From positions 1,054,001 through 1,118,000 of the forward strand of contig NZ_CP032382.1 in the NCBI RefSeq assembly GCF_003589925.1: a DNA stretch of 64,000 nucleotides. The letters run 5' to 3'. The translations under genes and the position numbers were made by a program. The DNA comes from Chryseolinea soli. GTDB taxonomy: Bacteria; Bacteroidota; Bacteroidia; Cytophagales; Cyclobacteriaceae. Of the stretch, positions 1 through 9,900 are shown piece by piece (the stretch's first letter is position 1; every line of letters begins with the position of its first letter). Below the pieces are notes generated by a model. That model ran no database searches and had not been told where the DNA came from. It was given only the letters and a program-made list of their open reading frames with translations.

Positions 1-1455
<1,455 letters not shown>

Positions 1456-1467
1456 TTCTAAAGACAT

Positions 1468-2649
1468 ATGTTCAAGATCTCAAATTTTGCAAAATACATC
1501 ATCCCCGTGGCCGTCCTGGTTGTCGCGTCGGCTTGTCAAAAACCAAAACCGGAAGAGACACCCCAAGTTGAAGAAGCTGCCGTTCATGGCGATGCCGTAG
1601 AGTTTACGGCCGATCAATTTGCTACAGCAGGCATTCAATGGGGAAAGATTGAACGGCGGGCGCTTACCGGGGCCGTTACCGTAAATGGTATGTTGGACGT
1701 GCCGCCGCAAAATCTCGTAAGCATCTCGGCGCCGTTGGGGGGCTTTTTGAAATCGACCGAACTGTTACAGGGAAAAGCAGTACGCAAGGGTGAAGTGGTG
1801 GCCGTCATGGAAAGCACCGAATACATTCAGCTTCAGCAAGACTACCTGGAACAAAAAAGCCAATTGGATTTTTTGCAGGAAGAGTTCAAGCGACAGGAAG
1901 AGTTGTCGAAAGAGAATGTGAACGCGACGAAAACGCTGCAGCAATCCAAGGCCGCCTATCTGGGCATGTTGGCGAAAGTGAACGGGCTGCGTGGAAAACT
2001 CCAGCTCATCAACATCAACCCGGATCAATTGGAGAAGACGTCCGAGATCCACCAAACCATTCCGCTGTACTCGCCCATCAGTGGTTTTGTCACGGAGGTG
2101 AACGCCAACATCGGCATGTACGTCACGCCCACCCACGCTATTTTCAAGATCGTGGACACGCAGCATTTGCATGCCGAGCTCACGGTGTTTGAAAAGGATG
2201 TGCTCAAGCTCAAGATCGGGCAAAAGGTAAGGTTCGTGTTGGCCAATGAAAGCCGGGAACGCACGGCCACCATCCACCTCATCGGCCGCGAGATCAGCGA
2301 ACAGCGCACCGTGCGCGTACACTGTCATCTCGACAACGAGGACACCAACCTGCTGCCCGGCATGTATCTGACCGCCCAGGTGGAAACCGGCAACCATGAG
2401 ACGCCAACCTTGCCCGATGAAGCCATCGTGGCCTTTGAAGGAAAGAAATATATTTTCACGACACCCGACGGCGCCGGTGAAAACGGTCGCACGTTTAAAT
2501 TGACCGAAGTAAAAACCGGCGTCCACGAAAACGGGTTTACGGAAGTGATCACTCCGCAAGAATTCTCACCAAACGCAGCTGTTGTCGTAAAAGGCGCGTA
2601 TGATATCCTGGGCAAACTGAAGAACAGCGAGGAAGGCGAGGAACATTAG
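1468..2649 (+). CDS. RND efflux periplasmic adaptor subunit (CusB/CzcB family lipoprotein)
   Basis: The 393-residue product starts with a lipoprotein signal peptide ending in the lipobox VASAC (Cys about residue 23), so it is anchored to a membrane by lipid. It has the membrane-fusion-protein order: barrel-sandwich half (about 75-110), alpha-helical hairpin (about 115-185), second barrel-sandwich half with SPISGFVTEV, beta-barrel, and membrane-proximal domain. In RND systems this subunit links the inner-membrane pump to the outer-membrane channel. It lies 12 bases after the pump/TolC fusion and is certainly cotranscribed. There is no His/Met-rich metal-binding tail that would name the metal. 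The length is normal for the family. Confidence 0.9.
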   Translation: MFKISNFAKYIIPVAVLVVASACQKPKPEETPQVEEAAVHGDAVEFTADQFATAGIQWGKIERRALTGAVTVNGMLDVPPQNLVSISAPLGGFLKSTELLQGKAVRKGEVVAVMESTEYIQLQQDYLEQKSQLDFLQEEFKRQEELSKENVNATKTLQQSKAAYLGMLAKVNGLRGKLQLININPDQLEKTSEIHQTIPLYSPISGFVTEVNANIGMYVTPTHAIFKIVDTQHLHAELTVFEKDVLKLKIGQKVRFVLANESRERTATIHLIGREISEQRTVRVHCHLDNEDTNLLPGMYLTAQVETGNHETPTLPDEAIVAFEGKKYIFTTPDGAGENGRTFKLTEVKTGVHENGFTEVITPQEFSPNAAVVVKGAYDILGKLKNSEEGEEH

Positions 2650-2730
2650 CATCGAAAAAAGTCCATTATGAAGTAGTGAAGTTCTAGCGGACTGTATATT
2701 TTCGTCCTCCAAATAATTTTAGTTGCGATC

Positions 2731-3900
2731 ATGATGATGGAACAAACCATGCGCTGGTACGGGCCCAACGATCCGGTCAGTCTCGCTGATATTCGTCAAG
2801 CCGGGTGCACCGGTGTGGTCACCGCCCTGCATCACATTCCCGTGGGCGAGGTGTGGACCATCGAAGAGATCAACCTCCGCAAAGCCATGATCGAAAAAGC
2901 GGGGCTGGGATGGACTGTTGTGGAAAGCCTGCCCGTGCACGAAGACATCAAGCGTCAAACCGGCGACTACCTGCGCTACATCGAACAATATAAAGAGAGT
3001 CTTCGCAACGCCGGCCGGTGTGGGTTGAAGGTGATCACGTACAATTTTATGCCCATCCTGGATTGGATGCGCACCGACATTTCGTATACCCTTCCCGATG
3101 GGAGCAAAGCCCTCTACTTTGAGCGGGCCGCGTTCATTGCCTTCGATCTCTTTTTGTTAAAGCGACCCGGCGCGGAGAAAGACTACACGGCGGCCGAACA
3201 ACAATCGGCACGCGAGCGCTTCGACAGCATGAGTGAAGCGGAGCGTCAAAAATTGTTTCGAAATACTTTGTTGGGCCTTCCCGGCAGCGATGTTCCATTC
3301 ACGCCGCAGGAAATATTGGAGGCGTTGAAAAAATACGAAGGCATCGACGCGTCAAAACTAAAGGAAAATCTTTTCCATTTTCTCCAGAAAATTATCCCCG
3401 TTGCGGCGGAGGCCGGTGTGAAAATGGCTATTCATCCCGACGATCCTCCCTACCCCATCCTGGGTTTGCCCCGCATCGTGAGCACGGAAAAGGATGCGAC
3501 CGAGATCATCCAAGCTGCTCCGTCGCCGGCCAACGGTCTTTGCTTTTGCACCGGTTCCTATGGTGCCCGCGCCGACAACGACTTGCCGGGTATGATCCAA
3601 CGCTTGGGTGATCACATCCACTTCCTCCACCTGCGCAGCACCCAACGCGATGCGCAGGGAAATTTCTATGAAGCTAACCACCTGGAAGGCGACGCCAACA
3701 TGCCCGCGGTGGTGCACGAGATCGTTCGCCTGATGCAACGACGCAAAACGTCCATCCCGATGCGACCCGATCATGGTCACCAAATGCTGGACGACCTGAA
3801 CAAAACGACCTACCCAGGCTATTCGGCCATCGGGCGGCTGAGAGGGCTGGCGGAATTGCGAGGACTGGAGCTCGGTATCCGTCGTTCGATCGAAGGATAA
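2731..3900 (+). CDS. uxuA: Mannonate dehydratase
   Basis: The 389-residue TIM-barrel protein matches UxuA, which dehydrates D-mannonate to 2-keto-3-deoxy-gluconate in hexuronate catabolism. Diagnostic stretches are [12 protein letters not shown] at the N-terminus, IHPDDPP around residue 235, a CFCTGS segment carrying the metal-ligand Cys, HFLHLRST, and MRPDHGHQ near residue 347. Three ATGs in tandem open the frame (2731, 2734 and, after one codon more, none); the family start corresponds to the ATG at 2734 or 2731. No uxaC or kdgK partner is next to it; instead a GMC oxidoreductase module follows, so the mannonate may come from another sugar-oxidation route. Confidence 0.92.
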   Translation: MMMEQTMRWYGPNDPVSLADIRQAGCTGVVTALHHIPVGEVWTIEEINLRKAMIEKAGLGWTVVESLPVHEDIKRQTGDYLRYIEQYKESLRNAGRCGLKVITYNFMPILDWMRTDISYTLPDGSKALYFERAAFIAFDLFLLKRPGAEKDYTAAEQQSARERFDSMSEAERQKLFRNTLLGLPGSDVPFTPQEILEALKKYEGIDASKLKENLFHFLQKIIPVAAEAGVKMAIHPDDPPYPILGLPRIVSTEKDATEIIQAAPSPANGLCFCTGSYGARADNDLPGMIQRLGDHIHFLHLRSTQRDAQGNFYEANHLEGDANMPAVVHEIVRLMQRRKTSIPMRPDHGHQMLDDLNKTTYPGYSAIGRLRGLAELRGLELGIRRSIEG

Positions 3901-3998
3901 AATGGAAAGGCGACAGCCATCCATCAACTTTTAATTCAATCGTTTGCTTTAGTCGGATTCGGTTTTCAATTTTAGTTCGAAAACCAACTGACGCGTCC

Positions 3999-5732
3999 AT
4001 GCAAAAAGATAGTAGTTCTGTGAATGTCAATGCCGCCGGCGTGGCTAAAAATACCTATGATGCCATCGTCATCGGTTCAGGCATCAGTGGTGGATGGGCT
4101 GCAAAAGAACTCTGCGAACAAGGGTTGAAAACGCTGGTACTGGAGCGGGGCCGAAATGTAGAGCACCTGAAAGATTATCCTACCGCCACGAAAGCGCCCT
4201 GGGAACTTGAACACCGCGGACGAATGCCCCGGAAGTTTCTGGAAGAAAATCCACTCATTAGTAAAGCTGCGGGCTTCGGAGAAGAATCCGCACACTTCTT
4301 TATCAAAGACAAGGATCATCCTTACGTACAAGAAAAACCTTTCGATTGGATTCGCGGTTACCAGGTCGGCGGCAAATCGCTCACCTGGGGACGCGCCACA
4401 CAACGGTGGAGCAATTTTGAATTCACTGCCCCCGACCGCTTTGGCTATGGTTTGGACTGGCCCATCCGTTACAACGATGTGGCGCCATGGTATTCGCATG
4501 TTGAAAAATTTATCGGCATCTGCGGAAATAAAGACGGCATCGAAGCCATGCCCGACGGTGAGTTCCTTCCTCCCTTTGAATTCAACTGCATTGAATCCCA
4601 TCTTCAAAAGAAAATCAAAGAACATTATAAGGATCGCCATCTCGTGCACGCCCGCTGGGCACACCTGACGCAGCCCACAGAACTTCACCTGAAGCAAGGA
4701 AGAGGAAAATGCCAGGCGCGCAACATGTGTATGCGAGGTTGTCCTTATGGCGGATATTTCAGTTCGGTGTCGTCCACATTGCCTTGGGCACATAAGACGG
4801 GAAATCTCACCGTTCGCCCCTTTTCGGTAGTGCACTCTATTATATACGACGAACAAAAAGGAAAAGCCACCGGTGTGCGCATCATCGACGCGAACACAAA
4901 CGAGGCCACCGAATATTTTGCCCGCATCATTTTTGTGAACGGCTCGGCGTTGAACAGCACGCTGGTATTGCTCAACTCCAAGAGCAGTCGCTTCCCTAAC
5001 GGGCTCGGCAATGATAGCGGTGTGCTCGGAAAGTATGTTGCTTTCCATCTCTATCGCGGAAGCGTATCGGCTTCAATCGAAGGTTTTGAAGATCGCTACA
5101 CGTATGGTCGAAATCCAACGGAACCGATACTGGCCAATTATCGCAACCTGCACAAACAGGACACCGACTACTTTGGTGGCTTCACCACCTTTGTCGGTGC
5201 CTATCGGCCCCGGGGCTCCGAAGATGCCAGTGAAACAGAACTGGGTGCTCCGTTTAAAAGTGCACTATCCAAACCCGGAGGCTGGCGCACGTACATGTAT
5301 ATGCAAGGTGAGACCATCCCGAAAGCGTCGAACCATGTGCGGCTCAGTGATACGGAAAAAGATCAGTGGGGCATTCCCCTCCTGGTTACTTCGGTGGGAT
5401 ACGACGACAACGACGAAAAGATGATCAAAGACTTCCTAACTCAAAGCAGCGAGATGCTTGCGAAGGCAGGATGTCTTGACATCAGCCCCTACGACACGCA
5501 CCAGGCGCCGGGTCTGGACATCCACGAAATGGGTGGTGCCCGCATGGGTCGCGATCCGAAGACCTCGATACTGAACGGATGGAATCAGGTCCACCATTGC
5601 AAAAACGTTTTCGTTACCGACGGTGCCTGTATGACCAGTACCGGCAATCAAAGCCCTTCGATTTTATATATGGCGCTGACGGCGCGGGCCGCAAGCCATG
5701 CCGTAGAAGAACTGAAACGCAAAAACCTCTGA
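3999..5732 (+). CDS. GMC family FAD-dependent oxidoreductase (glucoside 3-dehydrogenase / gluconate dehydrogenase-like large subunit)
   Basis: The product is 577 residues. An N-terminal FAD-binding Rossmann motif, GSGISGGWAAKEL (about 27-39), is followed by a LERGR strand. A Cys-rich segment (CQARNMCMRGCPYGG, about 236-250) is typical of the gluconate-2-dehydrogenase/fructose-dehydrogenase branch. The C-terminal GMC part has HEMGGARMG and the GNQSPSILYM end that closes the flavin site. It has no signal peptide. The following gene, 2 bases on, encodes the small subunit with a twin-arginine signal, so the pair is probably exported folded as a complex and oxidises a sugar in the periplasm. No cytochrome c subunit is adjacent, so the electron acceptor is unknown. 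Confidence 0.88.
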   Translation: MQKDSSSVNVNAAGVAKNTYDAIVIGSGISGGWAAKELCEQGLKTLVLERGRNVEHLKDYPTATKAPWELEHRGRMPRKFLEENPLISKAAGFGEESAHFFIKDKDHPYVQEKPFDWIRGYQVGGKSLTWGRATQRWSNFEFTAPDRFGYGLDWPIRYNDVAPWYSHVEKFIGICGNKDGIEAMPDGEFLPPFEFNCIESHLQKKIKEHYKDRHLVHARWAHLTQPTELHLKQGRGKCQARNMCMRGCPYGGYFSSVSSTLPWAHKTGNLTVRPFSVVHSIIYDEQKGKATGVRIIDANTNEATEYFARIIFVNGSALNSTLVLLNSKSSRFPNGLGNDSGVLGKYVAFHLYRGSVSASIEGFEDRYTYGRNPTEPILANYRNLHKQDTDYFGGFTTFVGAYRPRGSEDASETELGAPFKSALSKPGGWRTYMYMQGETIPKASNHVRLSDTEKDQWGIPLLVTSVGYDDNDEKMIKDFLTQSSEMLAKAGCLDISPYDTHQAPGLDIHEMGGARMGRDPKTSILNGWNQVHHCKNVFVTDGACMTSTGNQSPSILYMALTARAASHAVEELKRKNL

Positions 5733-5734
5733 TC

Positions 5735-6301
5735 ATGAACCGAAGAGAAGCTTTGGCCGCAACGGCCCGTGTGTTGGGTGGCAGTATTGTGGGAGCGCAG
5801 ATCTTTCTGTCATCCTGCAAAACACCGGAGAAAAAACAAGAACCATTTTCCCCCGACGACATTGCGTTCCTCGACGCCGTCGGCGAAGTGATCATTCCCA
5901 CGACAACGGATTCGCCCGGTGCAAAAGCTGCACGCATTGGGGACTTCATGCGCGTGATCGTTACGGACTGCTACAGCGATGCCGAACACAAAACGTTTAT
6001 CGATGGCATGGCCACGTTAAAAGCATTAAGCCAAAAGCAATATGACAAGGACTTTGTCAAACTTTCGGGAGAGGAACAAAACACCTTGCTCGCGGCCGTG
6101 AACAAAGAAGCAAAAGCCTATGCCAGCACCAAACGGGAGGAAGATCCGGAACATTATTTTACCTTGATAAAACAGCTCACCACGTGGGGATATTTCACCT
6201 CTGAACCCGGCGCCACAAAAGCACTGAACTATCTCCCGGTGCCCGGCCGCTTCGAAGGTTGTGTGCCCTATAAAGAGGGGGAAAAAGCGTGGGCGCTTTG
6301 A
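5735..6301 (+). CDS. Gluconate 2-dehydrogenase subunit 3 family lipoprotein (small subunit of the GMC enzyme)
   Basis: The 188-residue product begins with a twin-arginine-like signal, NRREALAATARVLGG, that ends in the lipobox LSSC, so it looks like a Tat-exported lipoprotein. The rest is the gluconate 2-dehydrogenase subunit 3 domain (SPDDIAFLDAVGEVIIP at about 42-58, conserved PVPGRFEGCVPY near the end). The start at 5735 is chosen because it lies two bases after the stop of the GMC gene and gives the signal peptide; the open frame upstream overlaps that gene. In this family the small subunit stabilises the flavoprotein and carries the export signal for both, which is the likely job here. 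Confidence 0.87.
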   Translation: MNRREALAATARVLGGSIVGAQIFLSSCKTPEKKQEPFSPDDIAFLDAVGEVIIPTTTDSPGAKAARIGDFMRVIVTDCYSDAEHKTFIDGMATLKALSQKQYDKDFVKLSGEEQNTLLAAVNKEAKAYASTKREEDPEHYFTLIKQLTTWGYFTSEPGATKALNYLPVPGRFEGCVPYKEGEKAWAL

Positions 6302-6342
6302 GCATCGCATTCATAAAAAAATCAAACCACCATTTAAATCGC

Positions 6343-7425
6343 ATGCAACGAACAAAAGTAGCCATCCTTGGCGCAGGATTCATCACCGACATTCACGTAG
6401 AAAGCTATCACCGCTTCATACCCGAAGCAGAAGTAGTAGCCGTTTATGCCCGCAACAAAGACAAGGCCAAGGCCTTTGCCGAAAAATATCACATCCCCCA
6501 ATGGTTCGACAATGTAGACGAGCTCCTGCAAAAATCAGGATGCGAAGTGGTCGACATTTGTCTGCCGAACTTTCTCCATGCCGAAACCACATTGAAAGCA
6601 GCCAAAGCAGGGAAACACGTCATCATCGAAAAACCGTTGGCCGTTACGCTGGAAGAAGCCGATGCCATGATCGACGCGTGTAAGAAGGCAAACGTGAAGC
6701 TGATGTATGCCGAAGAATTATGCTTCGCACCAAAATATGAACGCGTTCGCCACCTGGTGAAAGAAGGTGCCGTGGGCAAAGTCTATATGCTGAAGCAAGC
6801 CGAAAAACATTCGGGACCCCATGGTGATTGGTTCTATGACATCAAGCAAGCCGGCGGCGGTGTGCTCATGGACATGGGCTGTCACGCTTTTGGTTGGTTC
6901 TTCTGGATGTTGAACAATGCAAAAGTAAAATCCGTATCCGCCAGCATGGCTACCGTGTTGCACGGGGGCCGCACGCAAGGCGAAGACAACTCGGTGGTGA
7001 TCGTAGAATTTGAAAATGGCGTTACGGCCGTTGCCGAAAACAGCTGGGCGAAGCACGGAGGCATGGACGATAAAAGCGAAGTCTATGGCACCGAAGGCGT
7101 GATCTATGCCGACCTCTTCCTTGGCAATGCAGCGTTGGCCTATAGCAAGAACGGCTACGGCTATGCCATGGAGAAAGCCGACACCACTGCCGGCTGGAGC
7201 TTTCCGATCTTTGAGGAAGTCTTCAACCAAGGCTATCCGCATGAGCTGAAACATTTCATCGAGTGCGTTCAGCAAAATAAACAACCCCTCGTTACCGGGG
7301 AATTGGGTCGCGCCGTGCTGGAAGTCATTTATGCTGCCTACGCTGCCGCCGGGCAAGGCAAAAAGATAAACCTGCCTTTCCATGCCAAGGTGGACAAGCC
7401 CATTGATCTGTGGCTAAAACCATAA
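6343..7425 (+). CDS. Gfo/Idh/MocA family NAD(P)-dependent oxidoreductase
   Basis: The 360-residue product has the N-terminal dinucleotide-binding motif VAILGAGFITDIH (about 5-17) and the conserved EKPLAVTLEEA (about 91-101) with the catalytic Lys of the EKP motif, followed by the alpha/beta C-terminal domain (DMGCHAFGW). Enzymes of this family oxidise or reduce ring carbons of sugars or inositols. The start at 6343 removes 18 leader residues that do not belong to the fold and leaves a 41-base gap to the small subunit. Placed directly after a GMC sugar dehydrogenase, it may process the keto-sugar product in the cytoplasm. That substrate assignment is inference. Confidence 0.88.
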   Translation: MQRTKVAILGAGFITDIHVESYHRFIPEAEVVAVYARNKDKAKAFAEKYHIPQWFDNVDELLQKSGCEVVDICLPNFLHAETTLKAAKAGKHVIIEKPLAVTLEEADAMIDACKKANVKLMYAEELCFAPKYERVRHLVKEGAVGKVYMLKQAEKHSGPHGDWFYDIKQAGGGVLMDMGCHAFGWFFWMLNNAKVKSVSASMATVLHGGRTQGEDNSVVIVEFENGVTAVAENSWAKHGGMDDKSEVYGTEGVIYADLFLGNAALAYSKNGYGYAMEKADTTAGWSFPIFEEVFNQGYPHELKHFIECVQQNKQPLVTGELGRAVLEVIYAAYAAAGQGKKINLPFHAKVDKPIDLWLKP

Positions 7426-7494
7426 GTGCCTGCGAGGTCAAATCTTGCCCATAGGTCAAGCCTTCGAAACCAAATACCTTAACCAAATACCCCC

Positions 7495-8418
7495 ATGCGA
7501 ACCCTTGTACTCCTGTTTTTATTTTCGTTGTCGATCGGCGCACGAGCGCAACAGAAGACCGTTGCCGAACGGTTGGGCTATCCTAAAAACACCAAACTCC
7601 TCATCATCCACGCGGATGACCTCGGTGTCTCGCACAGTGAGAACGAAGCTTCTATTCAAGCGTTGGAAAAAGGCGCAGTGAATTCAGGGAGCATCATGGT
7701 GCCTTGTCCGTGGTTTCCGGAGATTGCGGCCTATGCAGTCGCCCATCCCAATGCAGACCTTGGCTTGCACCTCACGCTCACGGCCGAGTGGGATCCTTAT
7801 AAATGGGGGCCGGTTTCGCATCAGCAAACCAAAAGCCTGAACACGCAAAAAGGTTTTCTGCCGGCCTCCGTTGAGGAGCTGGGAAAAATGGCGAGCCTCC
7901 AGGATGTGGAACAGGAGTTACGCGCCCAGGTAGAGCGGGCCAAACAATTTGGCGTGGACCCAACACACCTCGACACCCACATGGGCAGTGTGCTGGCCAA
8001 TTTGGATTTCTTAAAGACCTATATCAAGTTGGGACACGAGTATAAGGTGCCCGTGCTCCTGAATCGCGATATTGTGAATATGTTTGGCGCGGCCAATTTC
8101 AATGGCCTGCTCACCGACAAGGATGTTATGCTGGATAAGATCGTGATGGCCATGCCCACCGATTATGCAAAGGGCATGAAAAATTTTTATACCGGAGCGC
8201 TCACTTCGCTTCAACCGGGTTTGAACTGTATCCTGTTACACGCGGCCTATGACAATGCCGAGATGAAGGCGGTCACCATCGGGCATCCGGACTTCGGAGC
8301 CGCCTGGCGGCAAGCTGACTTTGATTTTTTTAGCAGCGCTGATTGTAAGAAACTGTTAAAGGATAATGCCATTCAGTTGGTGACGTGGAAAGAGATTCGA
8401 GATAAACTCCTCCGATAA
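7495..8418 (+). CDS. Secreted YdjC/ChbG-like carbohydrate deacetylase
   Basis: The 307-residue product has a signal peptide (cleavage about residue 19, GARAQ) and then a YdjC-type fold. The metal-binding features of the family are visible: HADDLG (about 39-44), LGLHLTLTAEW (about 88-98) and HLDTHMGS (about 158-165). YdjC/ChbG enzymes remove acetyl groups from N-acetylated sugars such as chitooligosaccharides. Polysaccharide substrate and periplasmic location are inferred from the signal peptide and from the sugar-oxidation genes just upstream. A strong bidirectional terminator follows the stop codon, ending this transcription unit. Confidence 0.85.
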   Translation: MRTLVLLFLFSLSIGARAQQKTVAERLGYPKNTKLLIIHADDLGVSHSENEASIQALEKGAVNSGSIMVPCPWFPEIAAYAVAHPNADLGLHLTLTAEWDPYKWGPVSHQQTKSLNTQKGFLPASVEELGKMASLQDVEQELRAQVERAKQFGVDPTHLDTHMGSVLANLDFLKTYIKLGHEYKVPVLLNRDIVNMFGAANFNGLLTDKDVMLDKIVMAMPTDYAKGMKNFYTGALTSLQPGLNCILLHAAYDNAEMKAVTIGHPDFGAAWRQADFDFFSSADCKKLLKDNAIQLVTWKEIRDKLLR

Positions 8419-8447
8419 AAAAAGCCCCGGTCTCCCCGGGGCTTTTT
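8419..8447. terminator. Bidirectional rho-independent terminator
   Basis: A perfect 12-bp stem, AAAAAGCCCCGG (8419-8430) with CCGGGGCTTTTT (8436-8447), has a 5-base loop and A/T tracts on both sides. It lies between the convergent YdjC-like gene and rsgA and can stop transcription from either side. Confidence 0.92.
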
Positions 8448-8474
8448 GTTTGATCGAAAAACGCAGACGCAAAG

Positions 8475-9539
8475 TCAGTACTTGTATTTTTTGCGATAAT
8501 TCTTCGCCTCACGCGTGATCTTGCCGAATTGTTTATTCAGTCGTTTTTTTTCTTCGGCGTCGATCTCGAAACGGCGTTGCTCTTTTTTCAGCTTCACATA
8601 GCTGTCGTAGACTTCGGAAGGAAGACTCCCGTGCTGAAGGGCCGCTATCACCGCGCATCCCAGTTCATCCACATGCTGGCAGTCGTTGAAACGGCATTGT
8701 GCCGCGAGTCGTTGGATGACGGGGAAGAGGTCGTCGGACGCGGCATCTTCATCCCCCGTGAGACCAAACTCGCGCATGCCCGGTGTGTCGATGAGCAAGC
8801 TGTCTTGTGGGAGACGAAAAAGATCGCGCGTCGTCGTGGTGTGCCTGCCTTTTTTGTTGGCTTCGCTGGTAGACCCGATGGCTTGTGTAACGGAAGTCAT
8901 CAGCGCGTTGAGGAGTGAGCTTTTCCCTACGCCGCTGGAACCGATCATCACATACGTGCGTCCAGGTTGCAATAGGTTTTGTCTTAGCGCATCCAAGCCC
9001 ATCCCGGTATAGGTACTGCACACTTGCACTGTGCAAGGGCGTTGCAATTTCTCGACGGCATCAACATACGCAGCCGGGTCGGTCACCAGGTCGGCTTTGT
9101 TCAGCACCACGATGGAGGCAATGCCGCAGGCCGTCAACTGCACCAGGTAACGCTCCAGGCGCATGATGTTGAATTCACGGTCGAGGCCCTGCACGATCAC
9201 AGCGGCATCGATGTTTGTTGCCAGGATCTGCTTTTGGGTGGGGGCACCCGGGTTTCGGCGAGCCAGTGCGTTCTTGCGCGGAAGCACGTCGATGATATAG
9301 CCCATGGTGTCGTAGGCCATAAGTGAAACCCAGTCACCGACTTTCGGAAGCTCGGTGTTCTCGGCGCTGTAGAGCAGTTTCCCGGAGAGCTCGGTCTCCA
9401 GTTCGCCGTTTTCGGTTTGGGCATAATATTTAAATCCTTTGATGCTGACGATGCGGCCCAGGATGAGGCCATTCATTTCTATAGGTTGTGGATGCGACGA
9501 GCGATACGCTTGCCAGCCATACTGATCCAATGATGTCAT
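8475..9539 (-). CDS. rsgA: Small ribosomal subunit biogenesis GTPase RsgA
   Basis: The 354-residue product shows the circularly permuted GTPase order typical of RsgA/YjeQ: an OB-fold at the N-terminus, the G4 motif NKAD (about 144-147), then G1 GSSGVGKSS (about 191-199), the GRHTTT switch, and G3 DTPG (about 239-242). The C-terminal zinc site is C-x4-C-x-H-x5-C (CRFNDCQHVDELGC). It helps mature the 30S subunit and is released from it on GTP hydrolysis. The start at 9539 is taken because the MTSLDQYGW N-terminus fits the family. A further 14 open codons upstream cannot be fully excluded. It is transcribed alone. Confidence 0.94.
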   Translation of the reverse strand: MTSLDQYGWQAYRSSHPQPIEMNGLILGRIVSIKGFKYYAQTENGELETELSGKLLYSAENTELPKVGDWVSLMAYDTMGYIIDVLPRKNALARRNPGAPTQKQILATNIDAAVIVQGLDREFNIMRLERYLVQLTACGIASIVVLNKADLVTDPAAYVDAVEKLQRPCTVQVCSTYTGMGLDALRQNLLQPGRTYVMIGSSGVGKSSLLNALMTSVTQAIGSTSEANKKGRHTTTTRDLFRLPQDSLLIDTPGMREFGLTGDEDAASDDLFPVIQRLAAQCRFNDCQHVDELGCAVIAALQHGSLPSEVYDSYVKLKKEQRRFEIDAEEKKRLNKQFGKITREAKNYRKKYKY

Positions 9540-9900
9540 GGTAAAAAAAAGTTTAGCAGACCATCCTAAACCAAAAGGCAAAGGCGATCTAGCAAATGGA
9601 AAATGGAAATAAAAGGGATGTTAGAAATCCGTGCGACAGGCGAAAGACGATCACAAAAATGCGACGGGCCTGTCGTTAGACCACCATTATTCCGGCAGAT
9701 ACGGGGCGATATGTAGAAACCATGATTGTCATAGGCTCATCAAAAATAGGAAAATTTAAACACATCGCCACAGTCCGGAATTGGACGCCGTTGGTCATAA
9801 ACGGCCGGCGGGTCCCTTAAAATACGGGATTCCATTGGATTAGGATGAGATTCGGGCGTTGGTACGTAAATTGGGTAAAGCCAAGCGCTAACCCAATGCC
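9540..9900. other. 361-bp intergenic region upstream of two divergent genes
   Basis: No reading frame of note. The only structure I see is an inverted repeat, CGACAGGC at 9634-9641 and GCCTGTCG at 9668-9675, 26 bases apart. Promoters for rsgA (minus) and the permease gene (plus) must lie here, but I could not place a convincing TAnnTTTG box. Confidence 0.4.
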
